Numbered from the stretch's first letter, positions 12,501 through 22,254 are shown. The stretch is 64,000 bases of DNA from Heliopora coerulea (GCA_030142905.1 JASJOG010000080.1:1335001-1399000); one strand, 5' to 3'. The notes: generated from the letters alone by a model not told the origin. Translations and numbers: made by a program.

Positions 12501-15500
12501 ATAGCATCGAAGACGAACTGGGGCAAATCGTAAGCAGATATCTAGCTCAGTGGATTGTCTTGGAGTGATTGCATACACCAGGATGACAATCTGAATGGAC
12601 GAAATTGCACGAAAACCGCGCCTTCAAACTCTTTTATCAGCAAGCTTTTTGAACAACTGCATCATCTCGTGCCATCTTAAAGAGAGAGTTAGACAACTGG
12701 GACGCCTTATCGCACTAACATAACCAATTCATAAATGTTCGAATAGAATAGACCTTTCCTCTTATTACGTCAACTGAATACAACTCAGAATACTTTGCCG
12801 TTTTTTCATTTTCATGCCAACATTGAATTACCGAAGTGAATGGAAAGACAATTTGCCCCGATTAACATTGCAAACAAGATTTCAAACGGCATTCTGGTAG
12901 CTGTATCGAGCAGATGTATAAAGAGAGCCGGCCATTGGATTTAATGAGCTTTGGGGTCGGGTTACATGGCTAAATTTATTTCGTTAATCGAGCTTAAAAT
13001 ACAATATCTTAATCTTGGTTGAAAATTTTGTTATGTAATCGCAAGATAATCTCCAAAGGGAATTCTTGAGTCCGCAGGCTGAAATTCGCCAGGTAGACAG
13101 CCACTTAGGGCCTCTTTACACGAACCCGGGTTAGCCGCCAACCAAGGTTAGTGCGCCAACTCGGGTTGTTAATAAATTATATTTACCTGGGTCCAGATTG
13201 CCAGCCATCAAAGGTTAGTACACCGAACCCGGGGCGATGAAGTGGCTGATCCGGGTTCGCAACATTTTTTACTAGATTGTGAATAGGAATGTCCCCGATT
13301 GGCGTACATGATATTCTGATATATGGTAAGAATTGGCGACAGTTGGAAACAACCTTAGAAAAATGGAAATGCTTCTGATAATTCCGATTTTTACGACATG
13401 CTTCGGGAACACTCTGGGATGCTATGTTTTTATATACTCATGTATAGATCCACGACCGCCGAGGACAAATCTATTAGCTGACTCTTACGACGAGATGAGA
13501 ACCAGGCTTAAGTTACCTTTATTAGTTTGTCTACATGACCGAGGGTATGATAAGTCTCTAAATTACGGACGTACGTACGAAGATTTGAAAACTGGTGATG
13601 GTCTTCTTGTTGGTTGTCTGTTGAAATGAAGCATAATATTGATTCAACCAAGACCGGAAGATTGAACTGAAAACATTAGGAAACTGTTGACTTAACACAT
13701 TAAAATCGATCTCAAATCAAGTTAAAATGCAAGCACCTCAAATTCGTCAAATATCAATTACAATGACCAAGTTGAGCTCGTCTACTACAAAAGGCGCCTT
13801 GGATTGATTTCACTCTGGTCATTCCATGGTGTGAAAGCAGAGGGTTATGAAGGTTGATTTTGATATAACATATTTAAATTGAAACCTTCACGTTGGTCTG
13901 AAACCAACCCGAGCACACCGTGATGGTAAATAGAGCTCAGCTAATGAGCCAAATAGACGATTTCCTTAATGCAACTGTTGTCACTATTTACTATGGCTAG
14001 CAGGGTACTGTTAAACGAACAAAATCAAGCCATTCTTTAGTATTAATAGGTTGCTCCAAATTGGAAACAGACGTTCATTTGTTTATACACCAGTAACTTT
14101 ACGTCACATGGGCGAAGACGTCATGTAATATAAAATCACTTATTTTTTCGTGCCTGGAGCACAGAATTTGCCAAATTGGAATGTAAAAATAGTCCTATTC
14201 CCATATTTTACTTATATGGCTCATGACCAATAGTTCTTTGTTTCAGTGATAAAACATCTGAATTCAACTTAGTGCTTTCCGCCCAACCGGGCCCCTTTGT
14301 TTCTATGGGACAGGGATCAATTTGACCCCACTTCCCCTATCTCGGCAGTACTGACTACAACAAATAGCCTCCACCTTGGTTTCGATGATAATTGGTGAAT
14401 ATTTACCCCACCCCTTTGTAGTTCGGTAGATATTCACCTAGAACCACCTCCACTACGATGAACAACTGTTAATCAATGCCCTCACAAATTTGTACAATAT
14501 ACTCTGAAATATTCTGTTGCTATTTGATCACCACTCCCATTTTCTCCCTATGGCTATGTTTAAAGTTCACTGATCACGCACTCATAGGCACGTGGCAAAC
14601 AAATCTATAATTTAACCTAATGGATATTGTGGCATTTACACTCGATTAGTTCTTAAGTTTTATAGTAGAGGAATATTTCGAATGTTAGAATTATTTTTAA
14701 CATCGTAACATCATTGTTAAGACATTTTTGGCCATGCTCTCGGCAACGGCCTCCGTGGCTCAGTTGGCAGCGTATCTCACTCCATTCGCGAAGTCGCGGG
14801 TTCGATCTCCAGCCAGAAGGCCCAAAGTTTCATTTTTCGCAACAGATCTCGTTTGAGTGTTAAAAGTGTCCTAATAATCGAAATTTTCCTCTATGATTTA
14901 ACTCAACGTTGAACGTGACAACCAAAAATTCGCTATACTTTTGGGGAACTGCAACATGGAAGCCAAAATCTAAACTAATTGGTATCAACTATATTAGCTG
15001 GATTCATGGTTTCGGAATGAAGTGGAGGATGTTTCCAACATGGACGTAAATGGTAGTGCACCGTAAATAGTAGTGCACTAGCTATCCGGTCGGATACCGG
15101 ATATACCGTTTATTAAAGATAGATCCGGGCAGACACTGAATAGTTTCATTTTACTCACCAATAATTTTGTTAACGTCCACACTCTTTAAAATGAGATGAA
15201 AACTACAGTCGAACCTGTATATAACGGCCCTGTATTAAGCGGCCACCCTCTATTAAGCGGCCAGTTTTCAAAGTCCCGATTTTTTTTCTATAGAAATACT
15301 ATATTTGTCACCTGTATTAAGCGGCCACCTGTATTAAGCGGCCGCGGCCACAGTTTGCCTCTCCCATGTCTGTCTCTTGTTATTATTTTTACCTGTATTA
15401 AGCGGCCACCCTCGAAATGAAACCCGAGAATATTTAGGTAAAGACGCATATCACATTTTATATGGACGTTATTCTGTTCAAGTGATCTGTCAACATTGTG

Positions 15501-18500
15501 ATTTAACAAAACATTTCCTATATAACTACACTGTATAACATTTATTGATTGTTAGCATGCAGTTCAGTGTCTCTATTCTCTACTCGAAACTTCTCTTTAG
15601 CTAGGTTGTTCTTCAGCCATTTCATTGAAAATAGATCGCCTTCAAATGTATACTTGCAGGGATTTCCAGGCCATAACCTCCACCTCTGTTAACGCACTTG
15701 CCCTTTACAATAATAATCTACGTGAAAAAGTTCCATAGACATCTTAATTTCAGACAGATTTGTAACAGTGTAGCGACAACAGAGTGTCATTCAAAGCTTA
15801 CGCTTGTGATGTAGCTATCAAAAAGGCGATAAATGTGTTCTAATATTTAGCTGCTCAAGGCGCAGCCTGCGATTACTTTCGGACTTCATCCACGATGTCT
15901 CACAAGAAGTGTAAATGTCTTTCTCTCAGCGAGAGAATTGTTTTCCCTTAAGACATTAGGTCTATATATTCTATTGTGAAAACGAAACTTCACAATTAAC
16001 CTACACTGCTGAAGTCAACTGAAAAATGTTGACTCGAGCGGGATTTGAACTCGCACCTTCGGGATACCGGTCCGCCGCTCTACCTGTTGAGCTATCGAGT
16101 CCACAGGGATTGGAGGCGAGTTTTTATCCAATTTAAGTGCACGAAATATTCTCGCGACAACTTAACGCTATCCATGAGGATGGATGTGCAGTGTTTCGAT
16201 TCTATTTCAGAATCATCCTCAGGGTATTATGAAAACGAAACTTCACAATTAACCTACACTGCTGAAGTCAACTGAAAAATGTTGACTCGAGCGGGATTTG
16301 AACTCGCACCTTCGGGATACCGGTCCGCCGCTCTACCTGTTGAGCTATCGAGTCCACAGGGATTGGAGGCGAGTTTTTATCCAATTTAAGTGCACGAAAT
16401 ATTCTCGCGACAACTTAACGCTATCCATGAGGATGGATGTACAGTGTTTCGATTCTATTTCAGAATCATCCTCAGGGTATTATGAAAACGAAACTTCACA
16501 ATTAACCTACACTGCTGAAGTCAACTGAAAAATGTTGACTCGAGCGGGATTTGAACTCGCACCTTCGGGATACCGGTCCGCCGCTCTACCTGTTGAGCTA
16601 TCGAGTCCACAGGGATTGGAGGCGAGTTTTTATCCAATTTAAGTGCACGAAATATTCTCGCGACAACTTAACGCTATCCATGAGGATGGATGTGCAGTGT
16701 TTCGATTCTATTTCAGAATCATCCTCAGGGTATTATGAAAACGAAACTTCACAATTAACCTACACTGCTGAAGTCAACTGAAAAATGTTGACTCGAGCGG
16801 GATTTGAACTCGCACCTTCGGGATACCGGTCCGCCGCTCTACCTGTTGAGCTATCGAGTCCACAGGGATTGGAGGCGAGTTTTTATCCAATTTAAGTGCA
16901 CGAAATATTCTCGCGACAACTTAACGCTATCCATGAGGATGGATGTGCAGTGTTTCGATTCTATTTCAGAATCATCCTCAGGGTATTATGAAAACGAAAC
17001 TTCACAATTAACCCTAAAAACGAAACTTCACAATTGTGAAGTTTCGTTTTCATAATACCCTGAGGATGATTCTGAAATAGAATCGAAACACTGCACATCC
17101 ATCCTCATGGATAGCGTTAAGTTGTCGCGAGAATATTTCGTGCACTTAAATTGGATAAAAACTCGCCTCCAATCCCTGTGGACTCGATAGCTCAACAGGT
17201 AGAGCGGCGGACCGGTATCCCGAAGGTGCGAGTTCAAATCCCGCTCGAGTCAACATTTTTCAGTTGACTTCAGCAGTGTAGGTTAATTGTGAAGTTTCGT
17301 TTTCATAATACCCTGAGGATGATTCTGAAATAGAATCGAAACACTGCACATCCATCCTCATGGATAGCGTTAAGTTGTCGCGAGAATATTTCGTGCACTT
17401 AAATTGGATAAAAACTCGCCTCCAATCCCTGTGGACTCGATAGCTCAACAGGTAGAGCGGCGGACCGGTATCCCGAAGGTGCGAGTTCAAATCCCGCTCG
17501 AGTCAACATTTTTCAGTTGACTTCAGCAGTGTAGGTTAATTGTGAAGTTTCGTTTTCATAATACCCTGAGGATGATTCTGAAATAGAATCGAAACACTGC
17601 ACATCCATCCTCATGGATAGCGTTAAGTTGTCGCGAGAATATTTCGTGCACTTAAATTGGATAAAAACTCGCCTCCAATCCCTGTGGACTCGATAGCTCA
17701 ACAGGTAGAGCGGCGGACCGGTATCCCGAAGGTGCGAGTTCAAATCCCGCTCGAGTCAACATTTTTCAGTTGACTTCAGCAGTGTAGGTTAATTGTGAAG
17801 TTTCGTTTTCATAATACCCTGAGGATGATTCTGAAATAGAATATTCTATTGTTATTAGTACCTTTCATTTAAATGTTTTATTTATCATACAAATTGTTTG
17901 AAATAATACTGCTTGTCTTATTCTTTTCTTGAATGAGGTGTTGATGAAATTTGGCCACAACCAAGTAGCCCCTCATGGAGTATTTTCGGTCATCCTGTAT
18001 TAAGCGGCCACCTGTATTAAGCGGCCACCTGTATTAAGCGGCTACTTTTCAAAGTCCCGAGGGTGGCCGTTATATACAGGTTCAACTGTAGATCCAAAAC
18101 AGGCAATTTGCCTGTAAAATAAAAACTTGAATGAAACCAGGAGTAATCTAAATAACTATTTCTTTTCAAAGTAATCATTAAGCCAGCTTTCTAAGTATGA
18201 GATAATTAATTTGGCGTAGCAGCGAGAAAATATATATCCGCTAAAGTTTCCCATTTTGTGTTCCATGTAAAGTGCTTTGTCATAAGCTCGAAAGAAAATG
18301 ATTAAATTTTCACTAAACCCTCAAAAAAGTTTGTCCAACTGTGTCCTATAACATTTAATGCCATTTTTTGCAGTACTTTTTATGGACTAGCCATTTATTG
18401 TATTTTTTACATCATTCTTTTATTTCTCAGTCAATCAGCCTGAAGGCCAACCTACCAAAGAACAGACTATTGATAATCTTGATTCGTTGATAAGGCAGAG

Positions 18501-18834
18501 AATTTGCAAGAAGTTAGACATACAAGATAACGTTGGTGGAGATTATCGGGAGCTAGCTGCCCGTTTTGGGATGCCAAATGACGATATTGATCTCATTTCG
18601 CAACGGACGAATCAAACACATGAAGTGCTCAGATGGATTGCTCGAAATCCTGAAAATACCATTGATAAACTTCAAGACGTATTGCTAGACATGGGACGGT
18701 TGGATTGTGTAAGGATTATTGAAAAAGCTCCGAAGTCGGGTATGGTTGATCATGGCTGTGGAGTTTATAGTCCTGCTGGAGGTTCAATCAGGGAAATGTG
18801 TGCTACACCTAGTTCTTCTTCCATTAATATTTAG
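6016..18834 (+). CDS. Gene A: ankyrin-Roc-COR-Death domain protein (4 exons)
   Basis: Spliced gene with exons 6016-6583, 8309-10237, 10350-10667 and 18431-18834. These join to 3219 nt, 1072 residues plus stop. The first in-frame ATG is at 6016; codons before it continue open but without ATG. Order: six ankyrin repeats (residues ~1-189), Roc GTPase (P-loop at 220, DVGG at ~412, TKPD at 509), COR (~560-830), a cysteine-rich module (~833-938) and a Death domain (~955-1040). The Roc-COR pair defines the ROCO family (LRRK, DAPK1, MASL1); no kinase domain is present. In that family Roc-COR acts as a GTP-regulated dimer, ankyrin repeats bind partners, and Death domains recruit other Death proteins, so a role in cytoplasmic cell-death or immune signalling is inferred. 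Every intron is phase 1 and every junction is GT/AG. The 7.8-kb last intron is full of transposons. A further small exon inside it cannot be excluded. Confidence 0.8.
6584..8308 (+). other. Gene A intron 1, homologous to gene B intron 1
   Basis: Starts GTAATT and ends in a long T-rich tract before TTTAACAG at 8301-8308. No exon is visible. Blocks at about 6745-6890, 7019-7500 and 7540-7990 align with 53690-53860, 53970-54440 and 54470-54740 of gene B. Within it, about 7630-7815 and 7816-7996 are two diverged tandem copies of a ~180-bp unit ('aacaaacg...ttttgttgact', 'aacgaac', 'tttcat'), where gene B has a single copy. A G11 run lies near 7428-7438, and an imperfect (TTATTG)n run lies at about 7995-8070. 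Confidence 0.7.
7019..7075. mobile_element. Terminus of a DNA transposon (CAGTGGCGTAG type)
   Basis: 'gcagtggcgtagtgag' followed by 'tggcgccctgggg' and 'tggcgccccc' has the look of a hAT or similar transposon end, common in marine invertebrate genomes. The same terminus sits at the matching place in gene B intron 1 (about 53969-54020), so the insertion is older than the duplication. The opposite end is not found, so the length is unknown. A related 'cagtggcgtagcc' end occurs alone near 47884. Confidence 0.45.
8309..10237 (+). CDS. Gene A exon 2: Roc GTPase and COR domains
   Basis: A 1929-bp exon, open throughout, bounded by TTTAACAG|AT and ATATCAG|GTATGA, phase 1 at both ends. It starts DEELQVTNTVISETLKQG. 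Roc motifs: P-loop GQDGVGKTS (8398-8424), GIEFD as a likely switch segment, GDVGGQS (8971-8991) and TKPD (9265-9276). Between the P-loop and DVGG lies a charged, Gly/Glu-rich insert of about 110 residues (roughly 8560-8900) that normal Roc domains lack. The COR half contains LVVLDAAWLVKLF and VYLVPSMV, typical of animal COR domains. The upstream hydrophobic run in the same frame (8257-8308) is translated intron pyrimidine tract, not a signal peptide. GTP binding looks possible because the key residues are intact. Confidence 0.88.
10350..10667 (+). CDS. Gene A exon 3: cysteine-rich module after COR
   Basis: Bounded by TTTTCAG|TT and AGAG|GTAAAA, phase 1 to phase 1. It encodes about 106 residues beginning VNDVEEDAWTDIARNVLSTL, with the cysteine cluster KCDLC...TPCLRH...C....CVC.....EC. 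Spacing of Cys and His suggests a small zinc-binding or disulphide-stabilised unit, but I cannot name a family. The equivalent exon of gene B (58599-58907) keeps every cysteine of the cluster, which argues for selection on the fold. It follows COR directly and precedes the Death exon. Confidence 0.78.
10850..11167. mobile_element. MITE made of palindromic TTTCACATATGAAA words
   Basis: The ends CTTACGGAAAATTT and AAATTTTCGTAAG are inverted repeats. The interior is a string of variants of TTTCACATATGAAA (ttcacatgtagatctttcac, cttcatatatgaaac, atttcatatttgaaat). A second, diverged member lies at 31897-32199. There is no coding capacity. It sits in intron 3 of gene A. Confidence 0.6.
11467..12220. 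mobile_element. Pogo/Tigger-like element, 754 bp, deletion derivative
   Basis: The left end CAGTGGAACCCCGTTAATAC and the right end reading inward CAGTGGAACCCCGCCC are inverted repeats of the type used by pogo/Tigger elements. The 5' flank is TA; the 3' flank is CA, a probable mutated TA duplication. 'Taatacgac' and 'aacggggt' words recur at both ends. On the minus strand, 11735-11935 encodes a peptide ending in RKNQRKLTDIFKPK, resembling the short tail that often ends Tigger-type DDE transposases; the catalytic part is missing. Lies in intron 3 of gene A. Confidence 0.75.
12221..14752. other. Intron 3 of gene A, middle part: no exon recognised
   Basis: No ORF with family resemblance; 13333-13629 is open for 98 codons but has no recognisable motif. 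A GC-rich patch at 13108-13260 repeats 'cgaacccggg', 'ggttag' and 'ccgggttcg' in both orientations and may be a degraded MITE. The rest is unremarkable AT-rich intron. Confidence 0.4.
14753..14825 (+). tRNA. tRNA-like sequence, probable pseudogene or SINE head
   Basis: GTGGCTCAGTTGGCAGCG is a perfect pol III A box with D arm, and GGTTCGATCTCC is a B box with one inserted base. The ends ggcct / aaggcc pair partly. The anticodon arm does not fold cleanly, so I assign no amino acid. More likely a tRNA relic or a SINE head than a working tRNA gene. Confidence 0.4.
16031..16101 (-). tRNA. tRNA-like gene, copy 1 of 7
   Basis: Read on the minus strand it starts GACTCGATAGCTCAACAGGT and ends CCCGCTCGAGTC. 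The 7-bp acceptor stem pairs perfectly, the D arm (GCTC/GAGC) is good, and the T arm is GCGAG/CCCGC with one A-C mismatch around TTCAAAT. A box TAGCTCAACAGG and B box AGTTCAAATCC are present, and TTTTT follows within 6 nt. The anticodon loop is poor: position 33 would be C rather than the near-universal T, two stem pairs fail, and the triplet in anticodon position would be GGT (Thr). So it is either a pseudo-tRNA or the head of a SINE-like unit; transcription by pol III is plausible. Confidence 0.6.
16284..16354 (-). tRNA. tRNA-like gene, copy 2 of 7
   Basis: Identical in sequence to the copy at 16031-16101 and exactly one 253-bp unit away. Same boxes, same T5 terminator and same anticodon-arm defects. 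Confidence 0.6.
16537..16607 (-). tRNA. tRNA-like gene, copy 3 of 7
   Basis: Third left-arm copy, one unit further on. Identical tRNA-like core; the flanking unit carries the usual G where the neighbouring unit has A at 16441. Confidence 0.6.
16790..16860 (-). tRNA. tRNA-like gene, copy 4 of 7
   Basis: Last left-arm copy before the turn of the palindrome; core identical to the others. About 170 bp separate it from the centre of symmetry. Confidence 0.6.
17181..17251 (+). tRNA. tRNA-like gene, copy 5 of 7
   Basis: First right-arm copy, now on the plus strand and facing away from copy 4. Internal promoter boxes and the downstream T5 run (17257-17261) are intact. Confidence 0.6.
17434..17504 (+). 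tRNA. tRNA-like gene, copy 6 of 7
   Basis: Second right-arm copy, 253 bp on, identical core. Confidence 0.6.
17687..17757 (+). tRNA. tRNA-like gene, copy 7 of 7
   Basis: Last right-arm copy. The unit containing it is cut at 17840, where the flanking direct repeat begins. Confidence 0.6.
18431..18834 (+). CDS. Gene A exon 4: C-terminal Death domain
   Basis: Acceptor TATTTCTCAG|TC at 18421-18432 follows a T-rich tract; joining in phase 1 gives V-NQPEGQPTKEQTIDNLDSLI. The fold region (residues ~955-1040 of the joined protein) has the Death-domain pattern: IRQRICKKLDI, DYRELAARFGM, DDIDLISQRTNQTHEVLRWI, TIDKLQDVLLDMGRLDCVRI. The W in LRWI and the 'tLdkLqdvLldmgR.d' last helices are typical of this superfamily. 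A Ser-rich tail, ending SSSSINI, runs to the TAG at 18832-18834. The gene B counterpart encodes a clearly different Death domain. The start of the exon relies on splice-site logic. Confidence 0.82.
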
Positions 18835-18860
18835 AAATTACGTTAAAAACCATGAGACAT

Positions 18861-19100
18861 AAGCTTGGTTCGCACGAGCAACTAAAGCATAAGGATAAGA
18901 TCAATACAGAATCAAAATCTTCTCTGAGACTTGCAAAGACCAAGGAAAATTTTCTTTTTGTTTCGTATCTTGTTCTGTGCTTGGCTTATGCTTGGACTGT
19001 GATCTTACGCTTACTACGATCTTTATGTCGCAGGTTTGACTTCATTCCTTTCTTTTGCCTTTTGTTTTGTCCTTATGCTTATGCTTACGTGTGAACCAGG
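18861..19100. mobile_element. Small MITE (~240 bp) just 3' of gene A
   Basis: The left end AGCTTGGTTCGCACGAGC and the complement of the right end ACCTGGTTCACACGTAAGC are imperfect inverted repeats. Both are followed inward by 'gcataaggataag' / 'gcataagcataagga'. 'Cata' flanks each side and may be part of a target duplication. The 80-codon ORF across it is the element itself and not a gene. Confidence 0.6.
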
Positions 19101-19738
19101 TCATAAATGTAGGTGGTAATGACTCTGTAATTGTAGATAAAAATATTTCAAAGCTCTTTAGAAATTTTTGACAGTTCACCTAGTGTTTACCTTAAATCGC
19201 AAACTAAGAAATCACTCATTAGTGCATTAGCAATGAAATATGTTGGCTCAATATATCAAGAGACAAATTACCAGGCGTTGGTAAGGTGAGGGAATTACCA
19301 CATTTTTCGTTATCAGTATGTTGAAAATTGTATTAAAGAGACGGTAAAGTTTTAGAATTTCCCCAGAGAGCGTGATGCTACACTCTTCCTGGAGTCGTAT
19401 TTAAATTATGTGACCCTCCCTCCTCACACTAAAATTCTGTTTTCGCGCCTGAGGACTGCTTTCCATAGAACTTGTTGTCAATTTCTTCAAATGGTTTAAT
19501 ATTGATGCCCGAAATAGTTTAAGCAATATTTAAGTTGTCCGTTAGATTTGCAAACAATAAAACTTGAACAGGGGATGCAACATTGAACGCATATTGTGTG
19601 CTGGGTAGTATAACTTAAAACACGAGCAAGAGTAATTGATCGGATTTAAAACATGAGGCGACAGCCGAGTGTCTTGGATCCGATAAATCACGAACAATGA
19701 GATTTTTAAATGGCTTAAGAAACTAACCTACTAACACG
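19101..19738. other. Intergenic, nothing recognised
   Basis: No ORF of note and no clear repeat. The 3' UTR and polyadenylation site of gene A may lie in or just before this stretch, but I could not fix them. Confidence 0.35.
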
Positions 19739-20191
19739 TTGATTTGCGTAGAAAGTTTGAAAATTGCTGTATTTATTTTAAGAGAGAATATCTGGAAAGC
19801 ATTTCCCACATTTTTAAGGCTGCAAGTAATCAAATATAAAGCCTACGGAATAATAACTGTAATTATGTTTTCGATAAGCCCAAAACAAATTTCCTTAAAA
19901 AAATTATTAGTTATTCCGCGGCTAAAATTTGGAACGACCTACCAAGATCTCTTAAAGTGAGTAATATCTCCTTAGGGCATTTTCGGGCTCTACTCAAAGA
20001 CAGATGGACTCATGAATAAGCCTAAAGATTTTTTGAAATAATTGTAAATACCAATAAGATACATATAATAATGTTTCTCTTTTTATTGTAGCGTGTTTTA
20101 ATTTTGCTTAGTAAGTTAGTTAAAAAACACACGGCTCCTTGGAAAACAGACTTGTAAATAGGCTGAAGGACTACCGTATTTGTAAATAAGA

Positions 20192-20239
<48 letters not shown>

Positions 20240-20240
20240 G
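19739..20240 (+). mobile_element. 5'-truncated LINE, 3' end with (TAAA)n tail
   Basis: Around 19900-20020, frames shifting once, the translation reads like the last residues of a CR1/L2/jockey-type reverse transcriptase: SYSAAKIWNDLPRSLKVSN then a 'FRALLKDRW' segment, matching the common 'sGaxlWNsLPxxlk...F+..lk' ending. An untranslated tail follows ('ggctgaaggactaccgtatt') and a (TAAA)n tract ends it. The clade is not certain. Only the 3' end is present, as usual for LINE copies. Confidence 0.65.
20190..20239. repeat. (TAAA)n microsatellite, ~12 copies
   Basis: Uninterrupted TAAA/AAAT tetranucleotides forming the tail of the LINE copy. Confidence 0.9.
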
Positions 20241-21482
20241 TGTTTTTAACACATTCAACTTCACAACACGGTCATGATTTTCTTTTGTATTTTCCTTATG
20301 AATTAATTATGAATTTTAAACTATGTTAACATGCTTAAGAAGAATATTTCAAAATAAGGAAATTTGAAGAAAACAAAAAGTGCAGACATAAGCTAGTTAA
20401 AGACTTACCCTATCACTTTTTCTAATGTTACTTCGTGTTTTTCATTTTGTTTATTTTTTTCTTTGAACGTCATTCTCTTCTATGGTGGTCAGTAATTGTC
20501 ATAGTGTTGCTACACCTTTTGGCTTAAACTTTCTGGGATTTTGTCCAAGTAGATCGTGTTATTGTTTTAATATCGGTTGATTTTGCTTATTTAACAATTT
20601 AAGTGCTCACTAGTGCTTATCTAGCGTAGTTCTTTCTTTGTACGTACTTGAAGTTTCAATTATATGCAGTTTGTGTTATTCTGTGTCTATGGAGATGCAA
20701 TATTTGGCAAGAGCTAGGCTGAATCCTCAGACAGTTTTTGACTTCACTGTTGTTCAATCGTTTTTCTTGCTTGGAGGTATTGAAAGCAATTATGGGGAGG
20801 TCACAACAACATATTTGATGCTTTCTAAGCTGTAAATACAACTCATTGCACTTTGTTATTCTGGTTGCACAATGTACTTGTGAGGCAACGGAAATCACTT
20901 TTAGGTCAGTTTGTTTTAAAACTTGGACCACTGTTAGATTGCTGACATTTTTCAGGGAAATTGATGCAAAGTGGAAATTTCAAAGTTTAAACACAGTGAT
21001 AGACCTTCGTTAAAATTCCAAATGTAAATAACTTTTGCAAAAGTAATCGATGGTTGGTAACAGAAAAGCTCTATCTTCTTCCGGATGACCATCATGGTCT
21101 AAGTGCTAGAATGGTTGATGATCCAATTTTAAGGAGACCTCTAAGGTACATGTTCAACAAAACTGTTTGACAAAAATAACTTTCTCGTGATCGGCAGAGC
21201 ATAACAGATGACTAATTTTTTTCGACAATTGTATCGTTAACTAGTTCCTCTTAGTAGCTTGAAAATTTTTATCATCTTCAAGGCGTCTCTCAGCAAAATG
21301 CGTTGCCCAAAGCAAAGTTTTTCTGTCGGATTGCAAATAAGTAACTCTGGATCGATGATGTGGAATTGGATACTTTATGTATGTATTTTTCGATCTCCAA
21401 AAGGTTTCGTAACTTCTAAAATAGTTCCGCTGAATAAGGCGACATCAAATTCAGCAAATAGCTTTAGCTGTTCTATGAGTCA
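20240..21482. other. Intergenic, nothing recognised
   Basis: AT-rich DNA with no ORF showing family features. An ORF entering the next repeat (from 21259) starts with unrecognised residues and then becomes simple-repeat translation. Confidence 0.35.
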
Positions 21483-21499
21483 ATATGTAATAAATACGG

Positions 21500-22062
21500 T
21501 GATACAAATAATAATAATTATGATGATAATAGTGATGATTAAAATGATAATAAAAATGGCAGTGATGATAATAATGATAATTAAAATGATAATAAAAATG
21601 GCAGTGATGATAATAATGATAATTATAATGATGGTCATAGGGTTAATGATAGGGACAATTATTGTGATAGTGATATTGATGATACTGATAATGATATTGA
21701 TAATGATATTGATAATGATAGTGATAATAATAATGATAATAATGATAACGATAATAGTGATAATGATAGTGTTAATGATAATGATAACAATAGTGACAAT
21801 GATAATTATAATGATAATGATAGTGGTAAATGTAGTTACAATGATAGTGACAGGGATAATGATGGTGATTATTGATAATGACAATGATATTAATAATGAT
21901 AATGATAACGATAATAATGAGGATAGGGATAGTAACAGTGAAAATAATGATGATAGTGATAATAAGGATAGGGATAGTAATAGTGGAAATTATAATGATA
22001 ATGATAATGATGATGATAATGATATTATGATGATGATGATGATAATGATGACGTATTTATTT
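21500..22062. repeat. Long GATAAT/GATGAT-type simple repeat (~560 bp)
   Basis: Consists almost wholly of GATAAT, GATGAT, GATAGT and AATGAT hexamer-like words in irregular order. The first part includes two copies of an imperfect 60-bp unit ('aaaatggcagtgatgataat' at 21553 and 21595). The 274- and 134-codon ORFs over it (rich in Ile/Met on one side, Asp/Asn on the other) are translation of the repeat. Confidence 0.9.
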
Positions 22063-22254
22063 ATTATGCAAAAATTACGTTAACAAATACAATTTTTGAA
22101 AACGTGCTAATTTACAGGAAAAAAAATAAAAGATAAGCTAAATTTGTCTAAAACCTTTTCGAAATAAATTATAGCAATTATAATAAATCTAAAAAGAATT
22201 CCAAGTACCAAGAAATAAAAATTATAAAAGCTTGAAGATATTTTAAAAAAATTC

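Larger units (their letters stand above)
15978..17840. repeat. Palindromic array of 253-bp tRNA-containing repeats
   Basis: Four head-to-tail copies begin at 15978, 16231, 16484 and 16737, exactly 253 bp apart. A fifth stops after ~24 bp, and then the sequence reverses around a centre at 17033/17034 (CACAATTGTG). Three more copies follow in opposite orientation (boundaries 17051, 17304, 17557, 17810) plus a partial. Copies are almost identical; one visible difference is A for G at 16441. The outer borders carry the 12-bp direct repeat ATATTCTATTGT (15966-15977 and 17841-17852), like a target-site duplication. Each unit has one tRNA-like segment followed by TTTTT. The eight near-identical ORFs here are a by-product of the repeat. 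Confidence 0.92.
15206..18088. mobile_element. TA-target DNA element with CAGTYGAACCTGTATATAAC ends
   Basis: The left end CAGTCGAACCTGTATATAAC (15206-15225) and the complement of the right end CAGTTGAACCTGTATATAAC (18069-18088) differ by one base. TA flanks both sides (15204-15205, 18089-18090), fitting the Tc1/mariner (pogo-like) group. Subterminal direct repeats of CTGTATTAAGCGGCCAC occur on both sides (15228-15345, 15391-15409 and 17996-18044). About 1.0 kb is its own sequence; the other 1.86 kb is a nested array (15978-17840). No transposase is visible. It lies in intron 3 of gene A. Confidence 0.8.

Noticed and set aside
13333..13629. 98-codon ORF in intron 3 of gene A as a missing exon
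   Set aside because: No recognisable domain, no good flanking splice pair in phase 1, no counterpart in gene B.
16045..17743. Seven near-identical 76-83-codon ORFs on both strands
   Set aside because: They are translations of the 253-bp repeat across the tRNA-like segment; their identity reflects recent DNA duplication and not protein selection.
18852..19094. 80-codon ORF 3' of gene A
   Set aside because: It coincides with a MITE from end to end.
21259..22083. 274-codon Ile/Met- and Asp/Asn-rich ORF, and a 134-codon antisense ORF
   Set aside because: Direct translation of the GATAAT-type simple repeat.
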